Below the pieces are notes generated by a model. It ran no database searches, was not told the origin of the DNA, and saw only the letters and a program-made list of their open reading frames with translations. 24,601 nt of DNA, taken from positions 1 through 24,601 of the forward strand of contig CALQNE010000023.1 in the NCBI GenBank assembly GCA_943331855.1, read 5' to 3'. The translations under genes and the position numbers were made by a program. The DNA comes from Bordetella parapertussis. GTDB lineage: Bacteria; Pseudomonadota; Gammaproteobacteria; Burkholderiales; Burkholderiaceae_B. Of this stretch, positions 1-9,165 are shown one piece after another (within the stretch, counting starts at the first letter, position 1; the number at the start of each line of letters is the position of its first letter).

Positions 1-418
1 AGCTCAGTACGGCCATCATCATGATGCTACGGTCATAGAACTTGTTATGCCGCCAAGCGGCCAATGCCCCCAGCGGTACGGCTAACGTAACCGACAGGAT
101 CAGGGTCATGATCATCAAGGTGAATGTCGGGGCCAACCGCTGCCCAATCATCTGGCTGACTTGCAAGCCCGTAAACAATGAGACGCCAAGATCGCCGTGC
201 AAGACTTTCCAGATCCAGTCGCCAAAACGCAACAAGAACGGCTGATCCAAGCCAAGTGTCATGCGAATACGGGCAATATCGGCCGGCGTCGCATCCTCAC
301 CCGCTAACAATACGGCGGGGTCACCTGGTGTCAAGCTCAATAAGCCAAAAACAAACAAGGCCACAAATAACATGACCGGCAACGTCAAAAGCACGCGCCT
401 TAAGGTGTAGGAAAGCAT
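1..418 (-). CDS. Peptide/nickel-type ABC transporter permease (DppB/GsiC-like), N-terminal part
   Basis: Reading the minus strand from ATG at 418 gives 139 open codons running off the left edge of the window. The protein starts MLSYTLRRVLLTLPVM and has a first membrane segment at about residues 9-30. It carries the family signature SLTPGDPA (28-35), then the periplasmic stretch with LGLDQP (55-60) and GDLGVS (75-80), and a second membrane segment near 97-120. This is the usual N-terminus of inner-membrane permeases of dipeptide, oligopeptide and glutathione importers (BPD_transp_1 family); the EAA loop would lie beyond the edge. The start is supported by AAGGG (plus-strand 425-429) six bases upstream. 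No binding-protein gene lies upstream, so this permease opens its transcript, divergent from the Lon-domain gene. The transported substrate cannot be told. Confidence 0.9.
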   Translation of the reverse strand, partial: MLSYTLRRVLLTLPVMLFVALFVFGLLSLTPGDPAVLLAGEDATPADIARIRMTLGLDQPFLLRFGDWIWKVLHGDLGVSLFTGLQVSQMIGQRLAPTFTLMIMTLILSVTLAVPLGALAAWRHNKFYDRSIMMMAVLS

Positions 419-535
419 TCAGTACCCTTCAGACCGCTCTAGTTAAGGCGAAATTCATATTAAATGGCGTCTAGCTCGCCGTCAATCTCAGGCACAATAG
501 CCGTTATCAATTCAGTTCGAAAAACCTTGACATTT

Positions 536-1165
536 ATGCAGACACTTAATATCCCAATTTTTCCGCTCGGTGCCACTCTTTTTCCAGATGGCATGTTGGC
601 GCTCAAGATTTTTGAAGTGCGTTATCTTGATATGACCAAAAAGTGTTTGCGTGACAACAGCCCGTTCGGTATCGTGACCATCGATCAAGGCGCTGAAATA
701 TAGGTTGCAGGTCAGCGCGTTGAATTTTCTGATGTGGGTACCCTCGCGACCATTATTCACTTTGACGCCGTTCAGCCCAGCTTATTCATGCTTCGGTGTC
801 AAGGCGGACAGCGCTTTAAAGTTTTGCAATGCGAACTTCAACCCAATGGGCTATGGCGAGCCGACGTTGAACTCATTGCACCGGACGAGATCATCCCGAT
901 CCCTGCCGAACTCTTGCCAACCGCAGACGCGTTAGCCAAAATTATTCGAACGATTGAGGATCAGGGAGTCGAGCCAGACCAACGTCCAATCATTCAACCG
1001 TATCAATTGAATGACTGCGCCTGGGTGGCAAACCGTTGCGCCGAGCTCCTTGACCTACCCCCACCACAAAAACAACATCTTCTCACCATGCAAAACCCGC
1101 GTCTCAGACTCGATCTCGTCCAAGAACTTTTAGAAGAGATGGGCGTATTCAAAGAGCAAAAATAA
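536..1165 (+). pseudogene. Lon substrate-binding domain protein interrupted by in-frame TAG
   Basis: The frame from ATG 536 encodes IPIFPLGATLFPDGMLALKI, the typical start of stand-alone LON-domain (PF02190) proteins found beside many Burkholderiales genes. A TAG at 701-703 (codon 56) stops it. The same frame then continues uninterrupted to TAA at 1163-1165, and the text on both sides is family-like: SPFGIVTIDQGAEI before the stop and VEFSDVGTLATI after it, followed by the C-terminal helix LRLDLVQELLEEMGVF. Read through, it would be 209 residues, the usual family length. No base is inserted or deleted, so this is a single-codon substitution, a sequencing error, or recoding. A GTG at 734 could start the C-terminal half, but it has no obvious ribosome binding site. 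The biochemical role of stand-alone LON domains is poorly known; they lack the Lon ATPase and protease domains. Confidence 0.8.
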
Positions 1166-1217
1166 CCCTTATTTTTACGTTGTATGCTTGAAGTTAAATC
1201 ATTGGCGAAAAGCCAAG

Positions 1218-1223
1218 AAGGAG
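1218..1223 (+). promoter_or_regulatory. Ribosome binding site that fixes a TTG start for hyuA
   Basis: AAGGAG lies six bases before TTG 1230. An earlier in-frame TTG at 1188 has no such site and would add 14 residues before the conserved N-terminal phosphate-binding motif. The TTG at 1230 places GIDIGGTFTD at residues 7-16, as usual for the family. Confidence 0.75.
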
Positions 1224-1229
1224 ATTTTT

Positions 1230-3389
1230 TTGGCTGACTGGGCTCTTGGCATCGATATTGGAGGCACCTTCACGGATATCGTGGCGCTTGATTACACCTC
1301 GGGACAACAGCACGCACTCAAAGTGCTGACCACACACGGAGACCCTGCGCAGGGCGTTGCCATTGGCGTCAAAGACTTATTACAGGCGCACCACATTGCC
1401 GCGAAAAGTATCAGCCGTGTGGTTCATGCAACAACGCTATTTACCAATGCACTCATCGAGCGCAAAGGTGCGTGCACTGGCTTGTTAGTGACACAGGGTT
1501 TTAAGGACATCATTGAAATCGGTAACGAACGAAAGTACGACCTCTATGATCTGCAAATGGAATCAGCCCCGCCTTTAGTCGAAAGGCGACTCAGGACTGA
1601 AATCAGTGCGCGCATGGATGCTTTCGGAAATGAGCGCTCAGCGGTCGCACCGCAAGAGGTGCGTTTAGCTGTACAAGGCTTGATTGACCAAGGCGTCGAG
1701 TCACTCGCCGTTTGTCTACTGCATGCCTACGCGTCACCGACGCACGAGCACGCAGTACGCGATTTATTACTCAATGAGTTTCCACAACTTGACATCACAA
1801 TTTCAAGTGACGTGGCCCCCGTGATTCGCGAATTTGAACGTATTTCAACGACTGTCGCCAACGCCTACATTAAGCCACTTGCAAGCCGTTATCTTCAAGC
1901 GCTCACTGCCAGACTTCGTGACTTAGAGATTCCTGCCGACGTACTGATGATGCTCTCAAATGGTGGCTTATCCCACTTGGATGAAGCGAAACGTACTCCC
2001 ATAGAATTACTAGAATCAGGTCCCGCTGCAGGTGCAATTTCGGCAGCTTACTTCAGTACCCTAGACCAGCATTCCAACCTGCTGGCCTTCGACATGGGGG
2101 GTACAACTGCAAAATTATGTCTGGTCGAAGGAGCGCAACCCTCAATCGCCTATGGATTTGAAGCGGCTCGCAGAAAAAGATTTGCCGAGGGAAGCGGCCT
2201 TCCCGTGCGGATCACCACGATTGATCTGATCGAGATCGGCGCAGGCGGCGGCAGCATCGCCTACCAAGACCAACTGGGCCTGCTTAAAGTTGGCCCCCAA
2301 AGCGCCGGCTCAGAACCCGGGCCCGCCTGCTACGGCTTAGGAGGGGTCGCGCCCACTGTGACGGATGCAAATTTAATATTAGGTTATCTCAACCCCGATT
2401 ACTTCGCGGGTGGCACCTTAAAAATCGATCAACATCTTGCCGAAGATTCGTTAAAGGGACTCGCCACTCAACTCCAACGCGATCTCACCGACGTCGCCTG
2501 GGGTATTCACGATATCGTTGCTGAAAATATGGCCGGTGCTGCAAGAGTTCATGTGGCAGAGCGAGGTCGGGATCCGCGTGACTTTATTCTTTTATGTACG
2601 GGCGGTGGAGGCCCACTTCACGCCTATTACGTTGCCCAGAAAATTGGCGTAAAAAAAATTCTCTGTCCGCCTTCGGCTGGCGTTGCGTCGGCCTATGGAT
2701 TATTAGTTGCCCCGGCACGGGCAGATCGCTCACGCACAGCCGTTGTTAAGCTTGCAACAGATCCGCTCGTTGATATTGAGTACGCCTTCGCTCAGCTCGA
2801 AGATCAGGCACGCATACCGATTGAATTGCTTAGCGAATCCTTCGGACCGATCACCCTCGCCCGACTCGCGGATGGCCGCTATGTGGGGCAAGGCTTTAAC
2901 TTAACCGTCGCACTACCACCCGGCCCTTACCGCGGCAACAGCGCGACAAATGAGCAGGCCATACGCACTGAGCTAATACGCGCGTTTGAATCCGCTTACC
3001 GAGAAAAGTTTGGCCGAACCCCGCCGGATGTCCCGGTTGAGCTGATGAACCTGCGCGTCACGGCACAAGGCATGCCACTTCAGAAATTTGTATCAACGAC
3101 GCTCGAGGCAGGCGATCCACCCAAACCAAAATCGACTCGACTGGTCTACTTTCACGAGCTACGTCAGTACGTCAAAACTCCCGTCTTCGAGCGCACAGAT
3201 ATCCAAGCTGGCTTCACCTTGTCAGGCCCTCTGTTGATCGAAGATGCGAGTTCGACGCTTGTGGTGGGTCCAAAAGGCACAGTCATCCAGTCGTCCACCG
3301 GCAATCTAATTATCACCATCGAAGACGTCTTAGCTCCTAGCGAAAAAGTAGTAACGTCGCTTTCTCCTCTGTCTGAGCGCACATCATGA
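1230..3389 (+). CDS. hyuA: Hydantoinase/oxoprolinase family protein, subunit A (HyuA-like)
   Basis: 719 residues from TTG 1230. The order is: Hydant_A_N with the ATP phosphate motif GIDIGGTFTD (7-16), then the Hydantoinase_A/oxoprolinase core with GPAAG (264-268), DMGGTTAK (288-295), GAGGGS (337-342) and CTGGGGPLHA (456-465). These are the ASKHA-fold nucleotide and metal motifs of N-methylhydantoinases, 5-oxoprolinases and the acetone/acetophenone carboxylase subunits. The family couples ATP hydrolysis to opening a cyclic amide or to activating a carbonyl for carboxylation, in the cytoplasm, together with a B subunit. The next gene overlaps it by four bases (ATGA), so translational coupling to hyuB is likely. 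No carboxylase gamma subunit is present, which favours an oxoprolinase/hydantoinase-type role over acetone carboxylase, but the substrate is not decided by sequence. Confidence 0.88.
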   Translation: MADWALGIDIGGTFTDIVALDYTSGQQHALKVLTTHGDPAQGVAIGVKDLLQAHHIAAKSISRVVHATTLFTNALIERKGACTGLLVTQGFKDIIEIGNERKYDLYDLQMESAPPLVERRLRTEISARMDAFGNERSAVAPQEVRLAVQGLIDQGVESLAVCLLHAYASPTHEHAVRDLLLNEFPQLDITISSDVAPVIREFERISTTVANAYIKPLASRYLQALTARLRDLEIPADVLMMLSNGGLSHLDEAKRTPIELLESGPAAGAISAAYFSTLDQHSNLLAFDMGGTTAKLCLVEGAQPSIAYGFEAARRKRFAEGSGLPVRITTIDLIEIGAGGGSIAYQDQLGLLKVGPQSAGSEPGPACYGLGGVAPTVTDANLILGYLNPDYFAGGTLKIDQHLAEDSLKGLATQLQRDLTDVAWGIHDIVAENMAGAARVHVAERGRDPRDFILLCTGGGGPLHAYYVAQKIGVKKILCPPSAGVASAYGLLVAPARADRSRTAVVKLATDPLVDIEYAFAQLEDQARIPIELLSESFGPITLARLADGRYVGQGFNLTVALPPGPYRGNSATNEQAIRTELIRAFESAYREKFGRTPPDVPVELMNLRVTAQGMPLQKFVSTTLEAGDPPKPKSTRLVYFHELRQYVKTPVFERTDIQAGFTLSGPLLIEDASSTLVVGPKGTVIQSSTGNLIITIEDVLAPSEKVVTSLSPLSERTS

Positions 3390-5014
3390 CTCAAAGCAAA
3401 AACAATCCAAACCTGCGCCCAGAGCAGGATGCTATTTTTTTAGAAGTATTTTGGACACGCATGAGATCGATCGTGAACGAAGCCGCCAAGCTGATCGTTC
3501 GCACATCCTTCTCAACGCTCTCGACTGAGGCCAATGATTTTGCTGTGGTGGTCACCGACTCCGCAGGGCGAGCAGTGGCCGAAAATAGCGGCAGTATCCC
3601 TTCCTTTATTGCAACCTTACCCAGTACTGTCCGAACCGCTATTGAGCGTTTCGGCTCCGAGAACATGCGGCCTGGCGATGTCTTTATCACCAATAACCCT
3701 TGGATCGGCACGGGACACCTCAACGATATCAGCCTAGTCAAACCGATCTTTCATCGCGATCAACTGATCGGCTTTGCCGCAACAGCGGCACATGTGCCGG
3801 ATATCGGTGGGCGGATCCGATCAGTTGACGCACGCGAACTATACGAAGAAGGTTTACATATCCCCTTGATGCGCTTTTTAGCAGCAGGACAAGTAGACGA
3901 AACTCTTTTGCTGATGATTAAAACGAATGTCCGAACACCCGAGCAAACCGTCGGCGATATTTGGACCCAAGTCGGTGCCGTCGAACTCATTGACAATCGC
4001 CTGGTTGATCTTCTGAGTGAGTATCAGCTGCCAGGCATTGATGCCCTTGCGCAAGCTGTCTTTACCCGCAGCGAAGCGGCAATGCGTCAAGCGATTCAAG
4101 CGCTGCCAGATGGTGAGTATGCATATCAGATGCAAACTGATGGCTTTGACACGCCCTACGAATATGCCGTCACTGTTCGAATCATGGGCTCAGAAATTAT
4201 CTGTGACTTTGCGGGCACCTCGCCGCAACAGCCTCGCGGAATCAATTGCGTACTGGCCTACACCCGCGCCATGACGGTGTACGCCATCAAATGCCTTTTG
4301 TTGCCTGAGCTACCCAATAACGATGGGCTCTTCAGACCAATCACCACGCTAGCACCAGAAGGTACCCTGTTAAATCCTCGAATGCCGGCTGCCGTTGGTG
4401 GGCGCGCCTGCACGGGCCATTATGTTCCGATTTTAATTTTTGGCGCACTGTATGCCGTCTTGCCAAATAAGATCATGGCTGGCGTTGGTTCGCCGCTCTG
4501 GATCGCAAACCTGGCTGGCACAAGGTCTGACGGAAAATCCTTCGCAACAGTCCTGTTTTTTAATGGCGGCATGGGTGCAACGTCGATTAAAGATGGCTCG
4601 TCCGTCATGTCTTGGCCAAGTAATATTTCGTGCACGCCAATCGAAATCGCCGAACGAGATGCCCCACTATTTTTTAAAACAAAGGCGCTTCGGCCAAACT
4701 CTGGTGGTGCCGGTACCTATCGGGGTGGATTGGGCGAAGAGATCACTTTTGTCAGCACCCATGATCGTAGCTTTACCATTATGTTCTTAACAGAACGCTT
4801 GAAGTTTGCCGCGCCAGGCTTTGGTGGCGGCGAAGATGGTGCCTTGGGTCAAGTACTCATTAACGGAAAAATCATCAATAGTCGCCTGCCACAACTCATC
4901 GAACCAGGCGACGAAATATGCATGCGCACACCAGGTGGAGCAGGTTTTGGCCCCGCCTTGGCTCGCGCACCCAATCAATTGCAGCAAGATCAGCGACAAG
5001 GCTATGTATCTTAA
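3386..5014 (+). CDS. hyuB: Hydantoinase/oxoprolinase family protein, subunit B (HyuB-like)
   Basis: 542 residues, a normal length for Hydantoinase_B (PF02538). The start ATG overlaps the hyuA stop as ATGA. Visible family features are FATTLPSTV-like text near residue 75 (here FIATLPSTV), ITNNPWIGTGHLND (101-114), the segment with DIGGR after HVP, the HIPLMR stretch in the middle, and the glycine-rich C-terminal block RPNSGGAGTYRGGLGEE plus RTPGGAGFGPA near the end. This is the partner of HyuA in an ATP-dependent hydrolase or carboxylase complex. The following receptor gene begins 36 bases later on the same strand, which links the enzyme to import of its substrate. Which ring or amide it opens is unknown. 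Confidence 0.88.
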   Translation: MTQSKNNPNLRPEQDAIFLEVFWTRMRSIVNEAAKLIVRTSFSTLSTEANDFAVVVTDSAGRAVAENSGSIPSFIATLPSTVRTAIERFGSENMRPGDVFITNNPWIGTGHLNDISLVKPIFHRDQLIGFAATAAHVPDIGGRIRSVDARELYEEGLHIPLMRFLAAGQVDETLLLMIKTNVRTPEQTVGDIWTQVGAVELIDNRLVDLLSEYQLPGIDALAQAVFTRSEAAMRQAIQALPDGEYAYQMQTDGFDTPYEYAVTVRIMGSEIICDFAGTSPQQPRGINCVLAYTRAMTVYAIKCLLLPELPNNDGLFRPITTLAPEGTLLNPRMPAAVGGRACTGHYVPILIFGALYAVLPNKIMAGVGSPLWIANLAGTRSDGKSFATVLFFNGGMGATSIKDGSSVMSWPSNISCTPIEIAERDAPLFFKTKALRPNSGGAGTYRGGLGEEITFVSTHDRSFTIMFLTERLKFAAPGFGGGEDGALGQVLINGKIINSRLPQLIEPGDEICMRTPGGAGFGPALARAPNQLQQDQRQGYVS

Positions 5015-5050
5015 GTCTTTAACGCTACGGATCAAACAATCGAGACACTC

Positions 5051-6058
5051 ATGACCACATTATTCAAACGCTTTGCTCAATGCCTGCTCACGCTCAGCCC
5101 AGTACTCTGCTCGCCCAGCGCGTCGGCTCAAAACGCAACAGACGCGCTAACAAACGCCTATCCCGCCAAAGCTGTTCGCATCATTGTGCCGTACACCGCA
5201 GGGGGCTCAACCGATATCCTTGCCCGCACCCTGGGGCAGCATATCGGCGAAACACTCAACCAATCCGTCATTATTGAAAACAAACCTGGCGCGGGGTCCA
5301 ACATTGGAGCAACTTACGTTGCGCGCGCAAATCCCGACGGCTATACGCTCTTACTTGGCACATCGACTGCACTTTCAGCCAACATTAGTCTCTATAAGAA
5401 TCTGGCTTTCAATCCAGAGAAAGACTTTGCGCCAGTCATTTTGGCGACTATGCTTCCAAGCGTCTTACTCGTACCTCCCTCTTTGAACGTGCGCACCGTT
5501 CAAGAACTCACCGCCTATCTTAAGAAAGCAGCGCCTCCGGCAAGCTATGCATCCTCGGGCAGTGGCACGCCCTCACATTTAGGCGTAGAACTCTATAAAC
5601 GCATTATGGGCTTAGATGTCACCCATATTCCATACAAAGGCGGCGCGCCTGCGCTCATGGATTTAATTGGCGGGCAACAAACAACGTTCATGCTTGCCAT
5701 TCTGCCGGATGCCGCACAGATGATTCAAAATGGCCAGTTGCGTCCACTTGCCGTGACAACTGCGAAACGCTTAGCCGCCCAGCCTGCTTGGCCAACAATG
5801 GCCGAATCAGGCGTCGATAACTTCGAGTTAATTGGTTGGTTTGCCATCGTTGCGCCTGCCAATACGCCCCCCACCATCGTCGCCAAACTCAATCAGGCCT
5901 TCAATCGTGCCCTTCAAGATCCAGTCGTACAGGGCAAACTCAAAAATCTAGGTTTTGAAATCGAAGGGGGTTCGCCTGAAAAACTTGGCGCGCTCATCCG
6001 TACTGAAACGGTAAAATGGAAAAAAGTAATTGATGACGCAAACGTCAAACCTGACTAA
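5051..6058 (+). CDS. Bug family (TctC-like) tripartite tricarboxylate transporter receptor, first copy
   Basis: 335 residues. A cleavable signal peptide is visible (KRF, hydrophobic stretch, then ASA before Gln27). The mature part begins YPAKAVRIIVPYTAGGSTDI and contains IENKPGAGSNIGA, then ADPDGYT-like NPDGYTLLLG, then HIPYKGGAPALMDLIGGQ, all standard for PF03401 (Bug) periplasmic binding proteins. Known members bind carboxylates, amides or related small compounds through the two beta-strand-turn motifs. Bug proteins belong to the TTT (TctABC) transport system, but no tctA or tctB gene occurs in this window, so this is an orphan receptor that would have to borrow a membrane complex. It sits 36 bases after hyuB, so it may capture the HyuAB substrate. 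Confidence 0.93.
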   Translation: MTTLFKRFAQCLLTLSPVLCSPSASAQNATDALTNAYPAKAVRIIVPYTAGGSTDILARTLGQHIGETLNQSVIIENKPGAGSNIGATYVARANPDGYTLLLGTSTALSANISLYKNLAFNPEKDFAPVILATMLPSVLLVPPSLNVRTVQELTAYLKKAAPPASYASSGSGTPSHLGVELYKRIMGLDVTHIPYKGGAPALMDLIGGQQTTFMLAILPDAAQMIQNGQLRPLAVTTAKRLAAQPAWPTMAESGVDNFELIGWFAIVAPANTPPTIVAKLNQAFNRALQDPVVQGKLKNLGFEIEGGSPEKLGALIRTETVKWKKVIDDANVKPD

Positions 6059-6107
6059 CAGGGATAGTGCTGCACTACGTGCTTGTTCAATCACTTCGGA
6101 AAATAAA

Positions 6108-7082
6108 ATGAAAATAACGTATAAATTTTTTCTCTTTGTCGCAATGACGCTCTTGACTACGAACGCGTTTTCTCAAACCGCCTCAAGTTTTCCAACTCGC
6201 AGTATTCGAATCGTTGTCCCTTTCGCTCCAGGTGGTTCTAGCGATTTCCTGGCGCGACTCGTGGCCCAGCGTATGACCGTCGACTGGGGTCAAACGGTCA
6301 TCGTTGAGAACAAACCAGGCGCAGGAGCAGTCTTAGGTGCAGACCAAGTTGCGAAGTCACCTGCCGATGGCTACACCCTGCTCTTAGGCGCCGCGCATCA
6401 TTCAATTGCTCAAAACGTTTATAAAAATGTGCCTTACGACTTTGATCGCTCATTTGCACCGATCAGTGTCATTGCACTGATCCCTAACATGGTTGTCATC
6501 AACGCAAACATTCCTGCTAAGACAATCCAAGAATTCATCGCACTGGCCAAAGCGCAGCCAGGAAAAATGAATTATGGCTCTGCAGGCTCAGGCACCGCGC
6601 ATCATTTGATTGGCGAAATGTTCAATCTGCAGGCGCAAGTCGACATCGCACATATCCCTTACAAAGGAAGCGCGCCTGCGATCGCTGACCTTGTCAGCGG
6701 TCAAGTGCAATTGATGTTCGACACGGTGACTGCCGGGCTGCCACAGGTGACTGCCGGAAAAACGCGCGCGCTTGCCGTCACCACTGCCAAGCGTTCATCA
6801 GCCCTGCCCGACGTTCCCACGTTAAATGAAACGGTATTACCCGGCTTTGATGTCGGCACATGGTTTGGTTTGTTAGCACCGGCGGGCACGCCAAGCGATA
6901 TCGTCAACAAACTCAGTGCAAAAGTTGCCCAGATTGTCAATATTCCTGAAGTCAGGGCTCAATTACTCAGTACGGGTGCCGAACCCATCGGAAACTCTCC
7001 TGCAGAAATGTCTGCCCAGATTAAAAAAGAGCTTGCAGGCTTTGCGGCCCTACTCAAACAAATCAAGTTAACGGTTGAATAA
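6108..7082 (+). CDS. Bug family (TctC-like) receptor, second copy
   Basis: 324 residues from ATG 6108. The reading frame is open further upstream, overlapping the preceding gene, but ATG 6108 gives a proper signal peptide: MKITYKFFLF, a hydrophobic core, then AFS before Gln23. The mature protein has IRIVVPFAPGGSSDFLARLV, VENKPGAGAVLGA, SPADGYTLLLGA and HIPYKGSAPAIADLVSGQ. It clearly differs from the first copy in sequence, so the two are old paralogues rather than a fresh duplication. It lies 49 bases after bug 1 and 49 bases before the lyase gene, in the same operon. The ligand is unknown. Two receptors in a row suggest import of a family of related compounds, or one receptor used for sensing. 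Confidence 0.93.
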   Translation: MKITYKFFLFVAMTLLTTNAFSQTASSFPTRSIRIVVPFAPGGSSDFLARLVAQRMTVDWGQTVIVENKPGAGAVLGADQVAKSPADGYTLLLGAAHHSIAQNVYKNVPYDFDRSFAPISVIALIPNMVVINANIPAKTIQEFIALAKAQPGKMNYGSAGSGTAHHLIGEMFNLQAQVDIAHIPYKGSAPAIADLVSGQVQLMFDTVTAGLPQVTAGKTRALAVTTAKRSSALPDVPTLNETVLPGFDVGTWFGLLAPAGTPSDIVNKLSAKVAQIVNIPEVRAQLLSTGAEPIGNSPAEMSAQIKKELAGFAALLKQIKLTVE

Positions 7083-7131
7083 CACCACCGCCCGTTACAC
7101 ACCTAAATTTATTTAACTTCAGGAAGACGCT

Positions 7132-8004
7132 ATGGGGACTTTTAGAACATTTTTGTTCGCACCCGCCAACCATCCGAGACGCACAGAAAAAGCCTTTACC
7201 TTAGGTGCGGATGCGGTCATTCTGGATTTAGAAGACGCCTGCGCCGTCTCAGAAAAAGTCGCCAGTCGTCCTAAGGCTGTGCAAGCAATGCAGCAGCCCC
7301 GTAACTGCCTGGGCTATATCCGAGTCAATCCGATGTCGACGATTTACGCCTACGGAGATCTCGTTGCAACGGTGCAGCCAGGCGTCGATGGTTTGATTCT
7401 TCCAAAGGTCGAAACCGCAAGCCAGGCCCAAACGGCAGACTGGATTATCACCGAGCTTGAACGCGAGCGCGGCTTAGCTCTCGGCAGCCTTGACCTCATC
7501 CCAATCATTGAAACTGCCAAGGGCATCGCCAACCTGGGCGAGATCCTTGCGGGCTGCGCCCGCATAAAGCGCGTTGCCTTTGGAGCCGGCGATTTCACGC
7601 TTGATTTAAATTTAAAATGGTCGCGCGACGAAAACGAACTACTTTCTTATCGTAATCAAGTTGTATTGCTCTCGCGTGCGCACGATAAAGAGCCCCCTAT
7701 CGATACGGTCTGGGTCGACTTACAAGATGCCGAGGGTTTCGAAATCTCAACGAATAAGATTCGAGATCTTGGGTTTCAAGGCAAACTCTGCATCCACCCA
7801 GATCAAATTCCTGTGGTGAATAAAGCCTTTACACCAACAGCTGCGCAAGTTGCCCGCGCTACAAAAATTGTTGAAGCGTTTGCAGCGGCTGAAGCTGCGG
7901 GCTCTTCATCGATTCAACTAGACGGTCAATTTATTGACTATCCAATTGTTTATGCGGCCCAGCGTATCGTTGCGATCAGCCAAAAACTAGCGCGCACAAG
8001 TTAA
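7132..8004 (+). CDS. HpcH/HpaI-CitE family lyase (CoA ester or keto-acid aldolase)
   Basis: 290 residues, ATG 7132 preceded by AGGAAG. It shows the CitE-type TIM barrel motifs: RTFLFAPANHPRR at the N-terminus, LDLEDA (31-36), R64 in GYIRVNP, PKVET (91-95), metal-binding E127 in IIETAKG and D154 in GAGDFTLDL, and CIHPDQI (220-226). CitE-like proteins use Mg2+ to cleave or form C-C bonds in citramalyl-, malyl- or beta-methylmalyl-CoA, giving acetyl-CoA or propionyl-CoA with pyruvate or glyoxylate. The size and the CIHP motif fit stand-alone CitE/Mcl-like enzymes better than HpaI aldolases. It is the last gene of the hyuAB-bug operon and faces the dioxygenase gene with only 26 bases between. The exact substrate is not assignable. 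Confidence 0.87.
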   Translation: MGTFRTFLFAPANHPRRTEKAFTLGADAVILDLEDACAVSEKVASRPKAVQAMQQPRNCLGYIRVNPMSTIYAYGDLVATVQPGVDGLILPKVETASQAQTADWIITELERERGLALGSLDLIPIIETAKGIANLGEILAGCARIKRVAFGAGDFTLDLNLKWSRDENELLSYRNQVVLLSRAHDKEPPIDTVWVDLQDAEGFEISTNKIRDLGFQGKLCIHPDQIPVVNKAFTPTAAQVARATKIVEAFAAAEAAGSSSIQLDGQFIDYPIVYAAQRIVAISQKLARTS

Positions 8005-8030
8005 CGTTACGCAAAACCTCATTGAGGAAA

Positions 8031-9107
8031 CTAAGCCCGCATGGCACAGTCTTGTGCCTGGCGCGCTTCAAACACCGCGCAACGCTCATCGTATTTAAAC
8101 CCGCGAATGCCGCCTCGAATCGAACCTGATTCGCACGCCCGATACAAATCACGCCAACACTCCGGTAGCGGATCGCTGTCAGGCGGCGCAATCCAAAGAC
8201 GATATAGCAAGCGTTTTAGCGCCGGATCATCATGATCTTGAAACTCAGTTCGTGAATGCAGAGTGACGTGACTATTGACGATTTGTACATCGCCAGGCTC
8301 AAGCCACATTTCATAGGCGAGCTCTGGTCGACGTACCACCTGATCATATTGCTCAAGTGCCGCATACTGCTCTGCCGTCAATTGCGGAGCACCTTCAATT
8401 TTCTGGGCACTGCGCACACGGTTCCAGTTCCAGCGACCAAACCATTTGCCATTGCATTGTGAAAAAATGGGCTGCATCACATACGGCCCTTCGTCGGGTG
8501 CGCCTTCACCTTGGCGACTAAACGCAATGGGCTCATACAACCATTTCAATTGCTCGGGATATTCGCGTGCCATCACGTCATGCCCCGCCATCGAACTACT
8601 CACAATAGTTTTTCCACCTGAGATGGCTTGATTAAAACAACTTAAAAAAATGACATCTGAAGAGTCAGTATGAAAATCAAGCTCAGCATTCGAAGAGTAG
8701 CCTCGCCCGGTTCCTGTGCGATAAGTCATCCCGGCATCACGGACTGCAGAAATATAATGCGTGTCTTTACCTTGAGGGCGCGGCACCCCAGCGTGCAGTC
8801 CCAAGGCCCACGTCAACAGCTCAAACTGTTTTGCGGTCAGCGCCTCTCGAGGCAAACCCTTCACCAGCGCCACCCCAAGACCACGTTTGACCTCTTCGAG
8901 TGCCGCCGCAAAAAATGTCCACGTTTTCGAAAACGAGAAGTCAGCACGTCGATAATCCAACAACGACTTGTTCGGATCTTCTGCGTTTAACACGGCCGCA
9001 ACCATCTCTTGACGGGCTTGCTCATCGACTCTAAAAATCCAGCGCTGGTCGTTATTCAGATCAGCAACTTGCCAATTTGAGGGGTGTTTCAAAGAAGTTA
9101 AAACCAT
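8031..9107 (-). CDS. TauD/TfdA family Fe(II)-dependent dioxygenase
   Basis: 358 residues. The iron-binding facial triad is visible: H146 and D148 in FHTDSSD, and the distal histidine H284 in LHSRTEF. The conserved arginines that hold the 2-oxoglutarate carboxylate lie in LKRLLYRLWI (297-306). The motif GGKTIVSS (164-171) follows the HTD strand as usual. Members hydroxylate substrates next to a leaving group or carboxylate, coupled to decarboxylation of 2-oxoglutarate; known substrates include taurine, 2,4-D, gamma-butyrobetaine and clavaminate. The start is supported by GAGGTC just upstream. It follows the MmgE/PrpD gene on the minus strand with a 58-base gap, so the two probably share a transcript. 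It resembles the longer TauD-type proteins of about 350 residues often found in Burkholderiales catabolic clusters; the substrate is unknown. Confidence 0.88.
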   Translation of the reverse strand: MVLTSLKHPSNWQVADLNNDQRWIFRVDEQARQEMVAAVLNAEDPNKSLLDYRRADFSFSKTWTFFAAALEEVKRGLGVALVKGLPREALTAKQFELLTWALGLHAGVPRPQGKDTHYISAVRDAGMTYRTGTGRGYSSNAELDFHTDSSDVIFLSCFNQAISGGKTIVSSSMAGHDVMAREYPEQLKWLYEPIAFSRQGEGAPDEGPYVMQPIFSQCNGKWFGRWNWNRVRSAQKIEGAPQLTAEQYAALEQYDQVVRRPELAYEMWLEPGDVQIVNSHVTLHSRTEFQDHDDPALKRLLYRLWIAPPDSDPLPECWRDLYRACESGSIRGGIRGFKYDERCAVFEARQAQDCAMRA

Positions 9108-9165
9108 ACGATGACCTCAATACACGTTATCTTTCAAAACTAAACACTGCTATAAAATTTTTTGA

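Noticed and set aside
527..552. TTGACA at 527 with TAATAT at 547 as a promoter for the LON-domain gene
   Set aside because: The spacer is only 14 bases and the boxes straddle the start codon, so it cannot drive that gene.
8017..8027. CCTC-ATT-GAGG hairpin between the convergent lyase and dioxygenase genes as a bidirectional terminator
   Set aside because: The stem has only four base pairs and no T-run follows on either strand.
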